The position numbers and the translations under genes are program-made. The notes under the pieces were generated by a model, which saw only the letters and a program-made list of their open reading frames with translations, was not told the DNA's origin and made no database searches. 64,000 nt of DNA from JAAYAE01 sp963678395 (GTDB lineage: Bacteria > Bacillota > Negativicutes > Acidaminococcales > Acidaminococcaceae), in the NCBI GenBank assembly GCA_963678395.1, contig OY782827.1, positions 558,001 to 622,000 of the forward strand, written 5' to 3'. Below are positions 16,014-25,565 of this stretch, piece after piece (the stretch's first letter is position 1; each line of letters begins with the position of its first letter).

Positions 16014-17006
16014 GTGAATAACAGGATTATGGTAGGAATGGCTTTGGTTTTGGCTACAGGCTTATTATTGGGATGTAATGGCGGAGGCATTAAAAAAAGC
16101 AGCGACACAAAGAAATTTAAGGTTGGGGTCGTTCAATTGGTTGAACATGCCGCGCTAGATGCTGCCAATAAGGGATTTATTAAAGGTATGGAAGAAAATG
16201 GATTTAAAGCTGGAGTTAATGTGGAATACGATCAACAAAATGCACAAGCAGACCAATCGAATTTGTTGAATATTGTGCAGCGTTTTGTGAATAATAAAGT
16301 AGACCTTATTTGCGCTATAGCGACACCGTCCGCTCAGAGCGCAGCTAATGCCACTCAAACTATTCCTATAGTGGGGACGGCTATTACTGACTATCAAGAA
16401 GCTAAATTAGTGAAAAGTAATAACATGCCGGGAACCAATGTGACAGGGACAACGGATATGAATCCGATTGCGAAGCAATTGGCATTACTATTAAAAATTG
16501 TGCCGCATACTAAAACCATAGGAGTTATTTACAGTTCTAGTGAAGTTAATTCGCAGTTGCAGGTAAAAATTTTAAAGCAACTGGCAATGGCTAAGGGAAT
16601 TGTTGTAAAAGAAGCCACAGTTACTACGGTTAATGATATACAGCAGGCAGGCAGCAGTTTGGCAGCGGATAAGGTAGATGTTATTTATGTCCCTACTGAT
16701 AATGTAGTGGCATCAGCAATGCCTGTTTTGACCACTATTGCTAATGAAGCGAAAATACCTGTTATTTGCGGTGAGGCAGAATTAGTAAAACATGGTGCTT
16801 TGGCTACAGTGGGCATTGATTATTATAAATTGGGCCTGCAAACAGGTGCGATGGCTGCACGAATTCTTAAAGGCGAGAGCAAACCGGCTGCTATGCCTAT
16901 TGAATCGCTCAAGGAGATGAAAACTACTGTAAACGTAAGCGTAGCTAAAAAATTAGACATTATTATCCCTGCCGAGGTTCTTAAGGGCGCAGATATAATT
17001 AAATAG
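16014..17006 (+). CDS. ABC transporter substrate-binding lipoprotein (ABC_sub_bind family), paralogue 1
   Basis: A 330-residue exported lipoprotein with lipobox TGLLLGC near residue 20. The mature domain matches the ABC transporter substrate-binding family related to TrpX: VGVVQLVEHAALDAANKGF, AQADQSNLLNIVQRFVNNKVDLICAIATPSAQ and NVTGTTDMNPIAKQLALL. GTG at 16014 is the favoured start, with purine-rich GGAAGG upstream; ATGs at 15993 and 16029 are alternatives. It is followed by a close paralogue, a permease and an ATPase. The ligand is probably an aromatic amino acid or similar small compound, but this is not shown. Confidence 0.82.
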   Translation: MNNRIMVGMALVLATGLLLGCNGGGIKKSSDTKKFKVGVVQLVEHAALDAANKGFIKGMEENGFKAGVNVEYDQQNAQADQSNLLNIVQRFVNNKVDLICAIATPSAQSAANATQTIPIVGTAITDYQEAKLVKSNNMPGTNVTGTTDMNPIAKQLALLLKIVPHTKTIGVIYSSSEVNSQLQVKILKQLAMAKGIVVKEATVTTVNDIQQAGSSLAADKVDVIYVPTDNVVASAMPVLTTIANEAKIPVICGEAELVKHGALATVGIDYYKLGLQTGAMAARILKGESKPAAMPIESLKEMKTTVNVSVAKKLDIIIPAEVLKGADIIK

Positions 17007-17100
17007 ATAGGTAGTAGATGAGGTAATGCACGGTTAATTTACGTAATTAATATATGCTAGCATTACAAAAATTTTATATTTTGAGTGGGAGGATAAATTA

Positions 17101-18099
17101 ATGAATTTGGGGAAAATAAGTAAATTTGTGGCTTGCGGGTTACTTTTAGCAGTGTTGTCAGGCTGTGGTGCTGATAAAACAGCGGGCAATACCAAAGCTA
17201 AGAAAATGTTAAATGTAGGAATAGTGCAGTTGGTAGAACATCCTGCTTTGGATGCGGCAAACAAGGGTTTTGTTGACGGGTTAGCATCTAAAGGATATAA
17301 GGAAAATATAAATATTATAGTTGATCGCCAAAATGCGCAGGCTGATCAGTCTAATCTGCAGACTATAGCGCAGCGTTTTGTGAATAATAAGGTGGATTTA
17401 ATTTGTGCTATAGCTACACCGGCGGCACAAACGATGGCTAATGCCACGAACTCTATTCCTATTGTTGGTACCGCCATTACGGATTACAAGGAAGCAAAGT
17501 TAGTTAAGTCTGATGCGCAACCTGGTACAAACGTTACCGGAACTACGGACATGAATCCAGTAAAAGAGCAAATTGATTTATTATTGAAAATCGTGCCTAA
17601 TACGCATACACTAGGTTTTATTTACACTTCCAGTGAGGTTAATTCTCAGTTGCAAGTAGCCATTGCTAAAAAATATGCGGAAGCTAAAGGCATAAAAACG
17701 TTAGAAGCGACGGTTTCTAATGTTAATGACATTCAGCAAGCAGCCCAGAGCTTGGTGGGAAAATGTGACGCTATTTATGTTCCCACTGACAATGTTTTGG
17801 CATCAGCGATGCCGACTCTTGCCAATGTTACTAACGAAGCGGGAATACCGGTATTTTGCGGTGAAGGGGGCATGACTAAGGCTGGAGGAGTTGCTACTTT
17901 GGGTATTGATTATTATCAACTTGGCTTTCAAACCGGTGTGATGGCTGCTGATATTTTGAGTGGGAAGTCCAAACCAGCTGATATGGCTATTCAAGCACAA
18001 AAGGGGTTTAAAATTATAGTTAATGAAGAGCAGGTTAAGAAATTAAAGCTTACTATTCCTGTCGACATTGCAAAACAAGCAAAGGATGCATCTAAATGA
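17101..18099 (+). CDS. ABC transporter substrate-binding lipoprotein (ABC_sub_bind family), paralogue 2
   Basis: A 332-residue lipoprotein (lipobox AVLSGCG) strongly similar along its whole length to the gene upstream: VGIVQLVEHPALDAANKGFVDG, RQNAQADQSNLQTIAQRFVNNK, GTAITDYKEAKLV. Tandem duplication of the binding protein suggests two ligand specificities sharing one membrane complex. It has its own AGTGGGAGG ribosome-binding site, and its last codons overlap the permease start (ATGA-type coupling at 18096-18099). Confidence 0.85.
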   Translation: MNLGKISKFVACGLLLAVLSGCGADKTAGNTKAKKMLNVGIVQLVEHPALDAANKGFVDGLASKGYKENINIIVDRQNAQADQSNLQTIAQRFVNNKVDLICAIATPAAQTMANATNSIPIVGTAITDYKEAKLVKSDAQPGTNVTGTTDMNPVKEQIDLLLKIVPNTHTLGFIYTSSEVNSQLQVAIAKKYAEAKGIKTLEATVSNVNDIQQAAQSLVGKCDAIYVPTDNVLASAMPTLANVTNEAGIPVFCGEGGMTKAGGVATLGIDYYQLGFQTGVMAADILSGKSKPADMAIQAQKGFKIIVNEEQVKKLKLTIPVDIAKQAKDASK

Positions 18100-18977
18100 T
18101 AGATTTATTATTGCCAACAGTTTCACAAGGGTTATTATGGTCTTTGATGGCTCTTGGGGTTTATTTAACTTATAGAGTATTAGATATTGCGGATTTGACT
18201 GTGGAGGGGACCTTTCCTTTAGGCGCAGCAGTAGCTGCAGGAATGCTTGTTAAAGGATTTAATCCGGTTACGGCTATTTTAACCGCTGGTGTTGCAGGAG
18301 CTTTGGCGGGAGTGGTAACGGGGCTATTGCATACTAAACTCAAAATACCGGCTTTGTTGGCAGGAATTTTGACTATGATAGCATTATATTCAATTAACTT
18401 AAGAGTTATGGGCAAAGCAAATTTATCTCTGCTCAGAGTGGATACTGCCTTTAGCTTTGCGAAAAACATCGGTCTTAACAATACAATGTCAGTACTTATG
18501 GTGGGCGCTGTAAGTACACTTGTTTTTGGTCTGTTTATTTATTGGTTTTTTGGAACAGAGATAGGAGCCGCTATTCGTGCTACCGGGTTTAACCCGCAAA
18601 TGATCAGAGCTCAAGGTGTAAATACTAATTTAACAATTGTTTTGGGCTTGCTTTTAAGCAATGCTTTGGTTGCTATTTCAGGAGCTTTTATTGCCCAGAG
18701 TAATGGCTTTGCCGATGTAGGAATGGGTGTAGGGACTATCGTTATAGGCTTAGCTTCCGTTATTATTGGTGAAGTTTTGTTTGGTACTCGTAGTTTTAAA
18801 AATAGTCTAATTTCTGTGGTGCTAGGGTCAGTAACTTATCGCATTGTCATTGCTGCAGTTTTGCAAATGGGTATGCCACCTAACGATTTGAAGTTGTTTA
18901 CGGCTGTATTAGTAGCTTTGGCTTTGGCGCTGCCGTTGTTCAAAAGCAAAATTAATGCGAGAAAGGCGGCAGAATAA
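18096..18977 (+). CDS. ABC transporter permease (BPD_transp_2 family)
   Basis: A 293-residue inner-membrane permease of the branched-chain/TrpY-like type with about eight hydrophobic segments. Typical parts are ALGVYLTYRVLDIADLTVEGTFPLGAA at the N-terminus, GTEIGAAIRATGFNPQMIRAQGVN (the cytoplasmic loop that contacts the ATPase) and SVIIGEVLFGTRSF. It overlaps the preceding gene by 4 bp and the following gene by 1 bp, so the three are translationally coupled. Confidence 0.88.
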   Translation: MIDLLLPTVSQGLLWSLMALGVYLTYRVLDIADLTVEGTFPLGAAVAAGMLVKGFNPVTAILTAGVAGALAGVVTGLLHTKLKIPALLAGILTMIALYSINLRVMGKANLSLLRVDTAFSFAKNIGLNNTMSVLMVGAVSTLVFGLFIYWFFGTEIGAAIRATGFNPQMIRAQGVNTNLTIVLGLLLSNALVAISGAFIAQSNGFADVGMGVGTIVIGLASVIIGEVLFGTRSFKNSLISVVLGSVTYRIVIAAVLQMGMPPNDLKLFTAVLVALALALPLFKSKINARKAAE

Positions 18978-19771
18978 TGCTAAGAATTGAAAATGTATCT
19001 AAGATTTTTTTCCCAGGCAGCGTGAATGAAAAGAAAGCCTTAGATAATATAAATCTACATATGACACCTGGAGATGTTGTTACTGTTATTGGCAGTAATG
19101 GTGCCGGTAAGTCTACACTTTTAAATTCTATTGCGGGAGTATTCCCTATTGATGCGGGAAACATTGTCATTGACGACACGGACAGTAGCAAAATGCCTGA
19201 ACATAAAAGGGCAAAGTATATTGGACGTGTTTTCCAAGATCCTATGTTGGGAACGGCAGCTGGTATGATGATTGAGGAAAATTTAGCCATAGCAGCACGT
19301 CGTGGTAAAGTACCTGGGTTTTCCTGGGCTATTAAAGAAGAGGAACGGCAACATTTTAAAGAGATGCTACGTGAATTAGATTTGGGACTAGAAGATAGAT
19401 TAACAAGCCGGGTGGGACTTTTGTCGGGGGGACAGAGGCAAGCCTTGACATTGCTTATGGCAACGATGCAGCAACCAAAATTACTGCTTTTAGATGAACA
19501 TACGGCAGCGTTGGACCCTAAGACGGCCGAAAAGGTTCTTGGTCTTACGCGTAATATTATTGCTAGGCACCATTTAACTACATTGATGATTACTCATAAC
19601 ATGCATGATGCTTTGAGGTTTGGAAATCGACTTATTATGATGAATGCAGGACGTATAGTGGTTGATGTGGAGGGTATAGAAAAAGATAGGCTGGCAATAC
19701 CGGATCTTTTAGCTTTGTTTGAAAAGGCTGCAGGAATGGCAATGGATAATGATAGATTATTATTAGGTTAA
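18977..19771 (+). CDS. ABC transporter ATP-binding protein
   Basis: A 264-residue ATPase with all motifs: Walker A GSNGAGKST, Q-loop FQDP, signature LSGGQRQAL, Walker B LLLLDEHTAAL and the switch histidine in ITHNMHDAL. It drives the permease encoded just upstream. The aspartate-glutamate after Walker B is followed by HTAALDPK, where most families have PTAALDP; H in place of P is common in the TrpZ-like group. Confidence 0.92.
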   Translation: MLRIENVSKIFFPGSVNEKKALDNINLHMTPGDVVTVIGSNGAGKSTLLNSIAGVFPIDAGNIVIDDTDSSKMPEHKRAKYIGRVFQDPMLGTAAGMMIEENLAIAARRGKVPGFSWAIKEEERQHFKEMLRELDLGLEDRLTSRVGLLSGGQRQALTLLMATMQQPKLLLLDEHTAALDPKTAEKVLGLTRNIIARHHLTTLMITHNMHDALRFGNRLIMMNAGRIVVDVEGIEKDRLAIPDLLALFEKAAGMAMDNDRLLLG

Positions 19772-19783
19772 CCGGAGGAATTA

Positions 19784-20584
19784 ATGGAAAAAGAACGATT
19801 GAAAACAATAAAATGTTTTTTGTTTGACATGGATGGAACTATTTATTTAGGCAATACGCTTTTGCCAGGAGTAGCAGACTTTTTTAAGCGTTTAAGAGCT
19901 GCCGGCAAGGACTATTATTTTGTTACTAACAATTCATCTAAGGGCCATATTCACTATGCTAAAAAGCTAATTAAAATGGGGATAGATGCAGAACCAAGAG
20001 ATGTAGTTATATCCTCTGATGCGTTGAATTATTATTTGCAAAAAATACGCCCAGAAGCAAAATTATATATTTTGGGTACTGAAGAATTAAAGGAAACGGT
20101 AAGAAATGCAGGGTTTACTATAGTTGAGAATGAAGACGTTTTACCGGATTTTGTGGTTGTAGGATTTGATATGTCACTAGAATATAAAACTTTAGCTCAT
20201 TCTTGTCGCCTTATTGATAAAGGGGTGCCTTTTCTTGCGACCCATGGTGATGTGCGTTGCCCTATTGAGAACGGAGAATTTATTCCCGATTGCGGAGCTA
20301 TGCTAGCTTTGATAAAAAGTGCAACCGGTAAGGAACCTACTAATATTATGGGTAAGCCAAATCATTATATTGTTGATTTAGTGCGTGAAAAGGCTAACTA
20401 TGAAAAAGATGAGATAGCTATGGTAGGGGACAGGCTTTCTACAGATATTGCCTTTGGACTTAATAACAATATTTTATCTGTGTTGGTTTTGACAGGAGAA
20501 GCGACAGAAGAAGATGTGGAAAGAACTAATATTAGGCCTGATATTATATTGAACAATGTGGTTGATATACTAGACTACATCTAA
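19784..20584 (+). CDS. HAD-IIA family phosphatase (NagD/AraL-like)
   Basis: A 266-residue cytoplasmic HAD hydrolase with motif I FLFDMDGTIYLG (nucleophile and acid aspartates), motif II YFVTNNSS, the C2A cap domain in the middle, the lysine in IMGKPNHYIVD and motif IV MVGDRLSTDIAFGLNNN. Relatives dephosphorylate nucleotides, sugar phosphates or p-nitrophenyl phosphate. CGGAGGAA precedes the ATG. It follows the ABC ATPase by 12 bp and may be part of that operon. Confidence 0.88.
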   Translation: MEKERLKTIKCFLFDMDGTIYLGNTLLPGVADFFKRLRAAGKDYYFVTNNSSKGHIHYAKKLIKMGIDAEPRDVVISSDALNYYLQKIRPEAKLYILGTEELKETVRNAGFTIVENEDVLPDFVVVGFDMSLEYKTLAHSCRLIDKGVPFLATHGDVRCPIENGEFIPDCGAMLALIKSATGKEPTNIMGKPNHYIVDLVREKANYEKDEIAMVGDRLSTDIAFGLNNNILSVLVLTGEATEEDVERTNIRPDIILNNVVDILDYI

Positions 20585-20593
20585 GGAGAAGTC

Positions 20594-21337
20594 ATGAAAC
20601 GCTTAGCAATGGTTGATGTCTTTAGAGGATTTGCACTGGTGAATATGATAGTCTACCATGGCTTTTATGACTGGGTTAATCTCTTATTTATGCCTCTAAC
20701 CTGGTTTTCGACTATAGGAGTGTATATTTGGCAGCAATTTATTGTTTTTAGTTTTGTGCTGATTTCCGGTCTGGTTTTTAATTATGCCCAGCATCCTCGC
20801 AAACGTGGAATTATTTTGTGCTTTTGGGGCTGGGTTTTAACATTTTGTACGTATTTTTTTGTACCACAAGAACTAATTGTTTTTGGCATTTTAAGTTTTT
20901 TGGGCGCTGCCATGCTTATTACTAGCATATTAGCTAAGACCAAGCACACTGCCATAATAAGTTTTTTTTGTGTTGTTGGATTTTTACTTACGGAAGGTTG
21001 GCAAAAGGGATATTGGGGTGTTTATGGCATCAATTTTGCACCACTGACATTTAGCACTTTGGATAATCTTGGATTTTTTATTTTGGGTATTCCGGGAACT
21101 AGTAATTATTCTGCTGATTACGTACCTGTTTTTCCCTGGATTTTTGTTTTTTGGCTAGGATTTTTTGGCTGGCAAAGGGTAAGTTATCATGGGGAAATTT
21201 GTTCTAAAGCTATAAAATTTGCAAGCAAAGATACTTGGGGTTATAAGTGCTTAGCATTTTTAGGCAGGCATACTCTTGTGATTTATTTATTACACCAACC
21301 TATACTATATTTTTTACTTAAGAAGATTATAGAGTGA
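20594..21337 (+). CDS. DUF1624 heparan-alpha-glucosaminide N-acetyltransferase-like membrane protein
   Basis: A 247-residue membrane protein with about seven hydrophobic segments. It begins with the family signature RLAMVDVFRGFALVNMIVYHGFYD (catalytic-site histidine in YHG) and ends with LGRHTLVIYLLHQPILYFLL, the closing motif shared with acyltransferase-3-like proteins. It probably transfers acyl groups across or at the inner membrane; the substrate is unknown. It lies 9 bp after the HAD gene with AAGGAG upstream. Confidence 0.8.
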   Translation: MKRLAMVDVFRGFALVNMIVYHGFYDWVNLLFMPLTWFSTIGVYIWQQFIVFSFVLISGLVFNYAQHPRKRGIILCFWGWVLTFCTYFFVPQELIVFGILSFLGAAMLITSILAKTKHTAIISFFCVVGFLLTEGWQKGYWGVYGINFAPLTFSTLDNLGFFILGIPGTSNYSADYVPVFPWIFVFWLGFFGWQRVSYHGEICSKAIKFASKDTWGYKCLAFLGRHTLVIYLLHQPILYFLLKKIIE

Positions 21338-21359
21338 AGTTTTTAACATTTGCGTTATC

Positions 21360-21388
21360 TTGACAAATTTCGCTTCGCAAGTTATATT
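21360..21388 (+). promoter_or_regulatory. Sigma-A-type promoter of lysA
   Basis: TTGACA (21360-21365), a 17-bp spacer and TATATT (21383-21388), 47 bp upstream of the start codon. AGGGGAG (21420-21426) is the ribosome-binding site. Confidence 0.7.
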
Positions 21389-21435
21389 TATACTACATTT
21401 TTATTTATCTATATTATTGAGGGGAGTAAAAAAAC

Positions 21436-22689
21436 ATGAAAAAACCATTTATTAGTAACGAAGCACTAGAAAAAATTGCTGCACAATATACTACCCCCTT
21501 TTATCTTTATGATGAAAAGGGCATTCGTGAGACCGCACGTAAAGTTATGCAGGCTTTTGCCTGGAATAAGGGGTTCAAAGAATTTTTTGCTGTAAAAGCC
21601 ACGCCAACGCCCAAATTATTACAAATATTGAAAGAAGAAGGCTGCGGTGCGGACTGTTCATCTTATACTGAATTGTTAATGTCAGATGCTTGCGGTTTCA
21701 AGGAAAATGAAATTATGTTTTCTTCTAATGTGACACCTGCTGAAGACTATCAATTAGCACGCAAATTAAACGTTACTATAAATTTAGACGATATTACACA
21801 TATTGAGTTTTTAGAAAAAGTTGCGGATATTCCTACAACTATCAGTTGCAGGTTTAATCCGGGCGGTAAATTTGCGATTGCTAATAATATTATGGACAAT
21901 CCAGGCGATGCAAAATATGGTATGACTCGTGAACAAATGACTGAGGCTTATAAAATACTTATGCAAAAAGGTGTAAAGCATTTTGGGATGCACGCATTTT
22001 TAGCTAGTAACACCGTTACAAATGAATACTATCCCGAATTAGCTAGACAACTTTTTCAAGTAGCAGTAGAGCTGAAAAAGGAAACAGGGGCTTCTATTGA
22101 ATTTATTAATCTTTCCGGTGGAGTAGGTATTCCCTATAAACCTGAGCAAACGAGTAATGACATTGTAGCCATAGGCGAAGGTGTACGCAAAGTTTATGAA
22201 GAAGTAATGGTTCCGGCTGGAATGGGTAATGTAGCTATTTATACTGAAATGGGTCGCTTTATGACAGGGCCTTATGGCGCTTTAGTAACCAAGGCGATTC
22301 ATGAAAAACATACATATAAGGAATATATTGGCGTTGATGCCTGTGCAGCTAATCTAATGCGTCCGGCCATGTATGGATCATATCATCATATTACGGTAAT
22401 GGGTAAAGAAGATTTGCCTTGTGACCACAAATATGATATAACAGGCGGTTTATGCGAAAATAATGATAAATTTGCTATTGATAGAATGTTGCCTAAGATT
22501 GCCATAGGAGATCTGCTTTTCATTCATGATGCAGGGGCCCATGGTTTTGCTATGGGTTACAATTACAATGGTAAATTACATAGTTCAGAATTACTTTTGA
22601 AAGAGGATGGTAGCGTGGAAATGATAAGACGTGCTGAAACACCTTCGGATTATTTTGCTACATTTGATTTTACTGGTTTGTTTAAATAA
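21436..22689 (+). CDS. lysA: Diaminopimelate decarboxylase
   Basis: A 417-residue fold-type III PLP decarboxylase producing L-lysine from meso-diaminopimelate. The PLP lysine is in EFFAVKATPTP, the glycine-rich phosphate site in INLSGGVGIPYKPEQ, the EMGRFMTGPYGALV segment follows, and the catalytic cysteine is in GGLCENNDKFA, with the final HDAGAHGFAMGYNYNG. This sequence fits the LysA branch found in Clostridia and Negativicutes better than arginine or carboxynorspermidine decarboxylases. It is a single gene between its own promoter and a strong terminator. Confidence 0.82.
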   Translation: MKKPFISNEALEKIAAQYTTPFYLYDEKGIRETARKVMQAFAWNKGFKEFFAVKATPTPKLLQILKEEGCGADCSSYTELLMSDACGFKENEIMFSSNVTPAEDYQLARKLNVTINLDDITHIEFLEKVADIPTTISCRFNPGGKFAIANNIMDNPGDAKYGMTREQMTEAYKILMQKGVKHFGMHAFLASNTVTNEYYPELARQLFQVAVELKKETGASIEFINLSGGVGIPYKPEQTSNDIVAIGEGVRKVYEEVMVPAGMGNVAIYTEMGRFMTGPYGALVTKAIHEKHTYKEYIGVDACAANLMRPAMYGSYHHITVMGKEDLPCDHKYDITGGLCENNDKFAIDRMLPKIAIGDLLFIHDAGAHGFAMGYNYNGKLHSSELLLKEDGSVEMIRRAETPSDYFATFDFTGLFK

Positions 22690-22704
22690 ATATGTGTAAG
22701 CAGT

Positions 22705-22747
22705 AGCATTTGTGTAACAAATAATTTTGTTACACAAATGCTTTTTC
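22705..22747 (+). terminator. Rho-independent terminator after lysA
   Basis: AGCATTTGTGTAACAAA and its exact complement form a 17-bp stem with a 4-nt loop, followed by TTTTTCC. Confidence 0.9.
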
Positions 22748-22809
22748 CTTGTGCAGGTTGCGTAAGAGTATTATACTAATAAGAGCGATTAATATTGGTG
22801 GGGTAATGG

Positions 22810-24414
22810 ATGATAGATAAACAAAAAATAGAAACTTATAATAATTTAAACCATTGGCAGAATTTTCGTTTGCGCTTGGTAGGGGAAGGTATCGTAGTAG
22901 GACTTTTTTCCGGTTGCATAGTAGGTTTTTTTCGTTATGTTCTTAATTATGCAGATGTTTGGCGGGAAATGCTCTACAACTTTTTAGGTACTGTTAGTGT
23001 TATTTATGTATCTGGGGTTGTTGCATTATTTCTTTTATTGGCCTTTATTTTATCTAAATTAGTGGCTTACGAACCTTTATCCGCAGGTAGTGGTATTCCT
23101 CAGGTTAAGGGAAATATTTTAGGGCTTTATAAGACAGTGTGGTGGCGTATTATCTGGTCCAAGCTTTTAGGGGGTATACTAGGTATTGGTGCTGGTTTAT
23201 CGTTAGGACGAGAAGGACCGGCTATTCAATTAGGTGCTATGGCTGGGCAAGGCTTTAGTCGGTTTTTAGGACGTACACGTATGGAGGAACGCTATCTAAT
23301 TAGCAGTGGTGCGGGTGCAGGTCTCGCAGCAGCTTTTAATGCGCCTTTGGCGGGTGTTATATTCACTTTAGAAGAATTGCATAAGAATTTTTCGGTGGTG
23401 GTGCTTTTACCTTCTTTGGCAGCAGCACTTACCTCAACAATAATTTCTCGTATTTTTTTTGGTCATGATACAATATTTTTATTTCCGGATTTATCTAGAC
23501 TTCCAGTACACTATTTACCCTATTTAGCTTTATTAGGGGTGTGCTTAGGTCTTTTAGGTGCTTTTTTCAACTATTGTTTAGTAAAGTCGTCCGATTTTTA
23601 TAAATTACCAATTTTTTAAAATAATTTTATGCGTATTGCACTGCCACTTATGTTAGCGATACCGTTAGGTTTTTATTTGCCACAGGTTTTAGGTGGTGGT
23701 AACAAGTTGGTAGATAGTTTAGTTACCATGCACTTTTCTTTACAGCTTTTGTTAGTCTTTTTGGTCTGTAAATTTGTTTTTACGATGCTTAGCTATGGTT
23801 GTGGAGTTCCGGGGGGATTTTTCTTACCAATGTTGGTGGTGGGAGCACTATCCGGTAATATAGTGGGTTCCGTGCTTGTTAATTTTGGGCTTATAGAACC
23901 ATATTATCGTACACATGTTATTATTTTCGCTATGGCAGGCTTTTTCTCTGCTTCTGTACGAGCACCTATTACCGGTATTATTCTTATTATGGAAATGACT
24001 GCATCTTTTAAGCATTTAGTGCCTTTAGCTATAGTTGCGGTATTTTCTTATGTGGTAGCTGAGTTATGCCACAGCAAACCTATTTATGATTCTTTGTTGC
24101 AGAAAGCTTTAATAAAAGATAAGACGGATATGTGCAATATGGAAAAAGGTTGCACGCGTAATGTTATTGAGTTATCAGTGGAAAGCGGAAGTTTTATTGA
24201 GGGTAAGATGATTAAAAATGTTCCTTGGCCGGAGCATACCTTACTGGTTGATGTAAAGCGTGGCGACGAAGATATCGTACCCTCAGGTAATACAAGAATT
24301 GTTGCCGGAGATTATTTATATGTATTAACGGATACTGCTAATTGCCAGCGCGTAAGAGAATTATTTTTGTGGGGAAACGGTATCGTTTACATAATCGCCA
24401 CGGTCTACACATAA
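22810..24414 (+). pseudogene. ClC family chloride channel/transporter with in-frame stop
   Basis: A ClC membrane transporter: GSGIPQVKG, the gating segment LSLGREGPAIQLGA, NAPLAGVIFTLEELH (proton-glutamate site) and GGFFLPMLVVGALSGN with the central pore. A C-terminal TrkA_C/RCK-C domain begins near 24160 (SVESGSFIEGKMIKNV). The reading frame is interrupted by TAA at 23617-23619 (LPIF*NNFMRIA), with both sides in the same frame; a lysine codon AAA is the simplest ancestor. The stop sits between helices in mid-protein, so neither half should work alone. The 3' end overlaps the convergent hydE-like gene by about 54 bp. Confidence 0.85.
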
Positions 24415-25416
24415 TTTATAGCCTACACTTTTCATCTGTGCGTTGAGGAAACGGAGATTTTCTTCCAATTCTTCTTGGGCGGCAGCTATTTTATCTTGTA
24501 AAAAGCTTTTGGTTCTGATACGTGCAGGGCTTAAATTGAACATAATTTCGTTGGCTCCTGATAAAATACCATGTTGTAATCCATTAGGATGTAAAGTTGA
24601 AAGATTTGGAGCTGAAGTAATGAGAGCGCGAGGAAGCATAAGGCGCAATACAGCCAGCAAACGTAAAGTATCTTCTAGAGAGCCAGCTTCTTGGTGTCTA
24701 AAGGGGGTGTCTTTGTTGGGAATAAAGGGGCCAATATCTACCATAGCAGGATCTAATTTTTTGATGAATTCCAAATCACTGGCAAAATATTCCGTTAACT
24801 GATAGGGAGAACCTACCATGAAGCCTGTTCCTACTTGATAGCCCATTTCTTTTAGACCAAATAAAGAATCTTTGCGGGCTTCTAAAGAATAGGAGGGTGG
24901 ATGCAACCTAGAATAATGCAAGGAATCAGCTGTTTCATGACGCATTAAATAGCGGTCGGCACCAGCATCGTAGAATATTTTGTAAGAACTTAGTGTGCGT
25001 TCGCCCATAGAAAGGGTAATGGCACAGTCTTTATAGGTGCTTTTGATGGTGGAGATAATGTCGCACATGATACTATCAGTGAAAAAATGATCCTCTCCGC
25101 CTTGTAGGACGAAAGTGCGGAAACCCAGCGTATGTCCTATTTTACAACAGTCTAAAATTTGTTCTTTGCTTAGGCGGTAGCGGTCGGCACGTTTATTACT
25201 ACAACGAAGGCCGCAATAAAAACAATCACGCTGACAATGGTTAGTAAATTCAATCAGACCGCGAATGTAAATTTTATTATGAAAATTTAGCGCTGATATT
25301 TTTTGTGCACAACGAAAAAGCTTTGCTCTAAGATCAGCATCTTCTGTGAGCAGCAAATTTTGCAATTCTTCAGAACTCAGTATGCGGTTGGTAGCTAATT
25401 TTGTAACTAAATCCAT
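24361..25416 (-). CDS. HydE-like radical SAM protein, paralogue A
   Basis: A 351-residue radical SAM enzyme with the cluster motif CQRDCFYC (CX3CX2C) and flanking RGLIEFTNHC, followed by GFRTFVLQGGED, TLSMGERTLSSYKIFYDAGADRYLMRHETAD and GTGFMVGSPYQLTEYFASDLEF. These match HydE, which helps assemble the [FeFe]-hydrogenase H-cluster, and the closely related BioB-like subgroup. A second paralogue lies at 30372-31415. No HydF or HydG is in the window, so the precise role is open. ATG 25416 has a moderate AAGGTT-type site. Confidence 0.78.
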   Translation of the reverse strand: MDLVTKLATNRILSSEELQNLLLTEDADLRAKLFRCAQKISALNFHNKIYIRGLIEFTNHCQRDCFYCGLRCSNKRADRYRLSKEQILDCCKIGHTLGFRTFVLQGGEDHFFTDSIMCDIISTIKSTYKDCAITLSMGERTLSSYKIFYDAGADRYLMRHETADSLHYSRLHPPSYSLEARKDSLFGLKEMGYQVGTGFMVGSPYQLTEYFASDLEFIKKLDPAMVDIGPFIPNKDTPFRHQEAGSLEDTLRLLAVLRLMLPRALITSAPNLSTLHPNGLQHGILSGANEIMFNLSPARIRTKSFLQDKIAAAQEELEENLRFLNAQMKSVGYKLCVDRGDYVNDTVSPQK

Positions 25417-25565
25417 AAGATTAAACCTTCTTTGGGCAAAATTTCAAACTTTATGTTATTATTATACTATATTTTATAGTGTCGGTATAGATTATGGCAA
25501 AAAGTTCGGTTTTGCCTATGGTGGTTATAGTGCTAAAAGCATATATATAAGTGGGGAGAGATATT

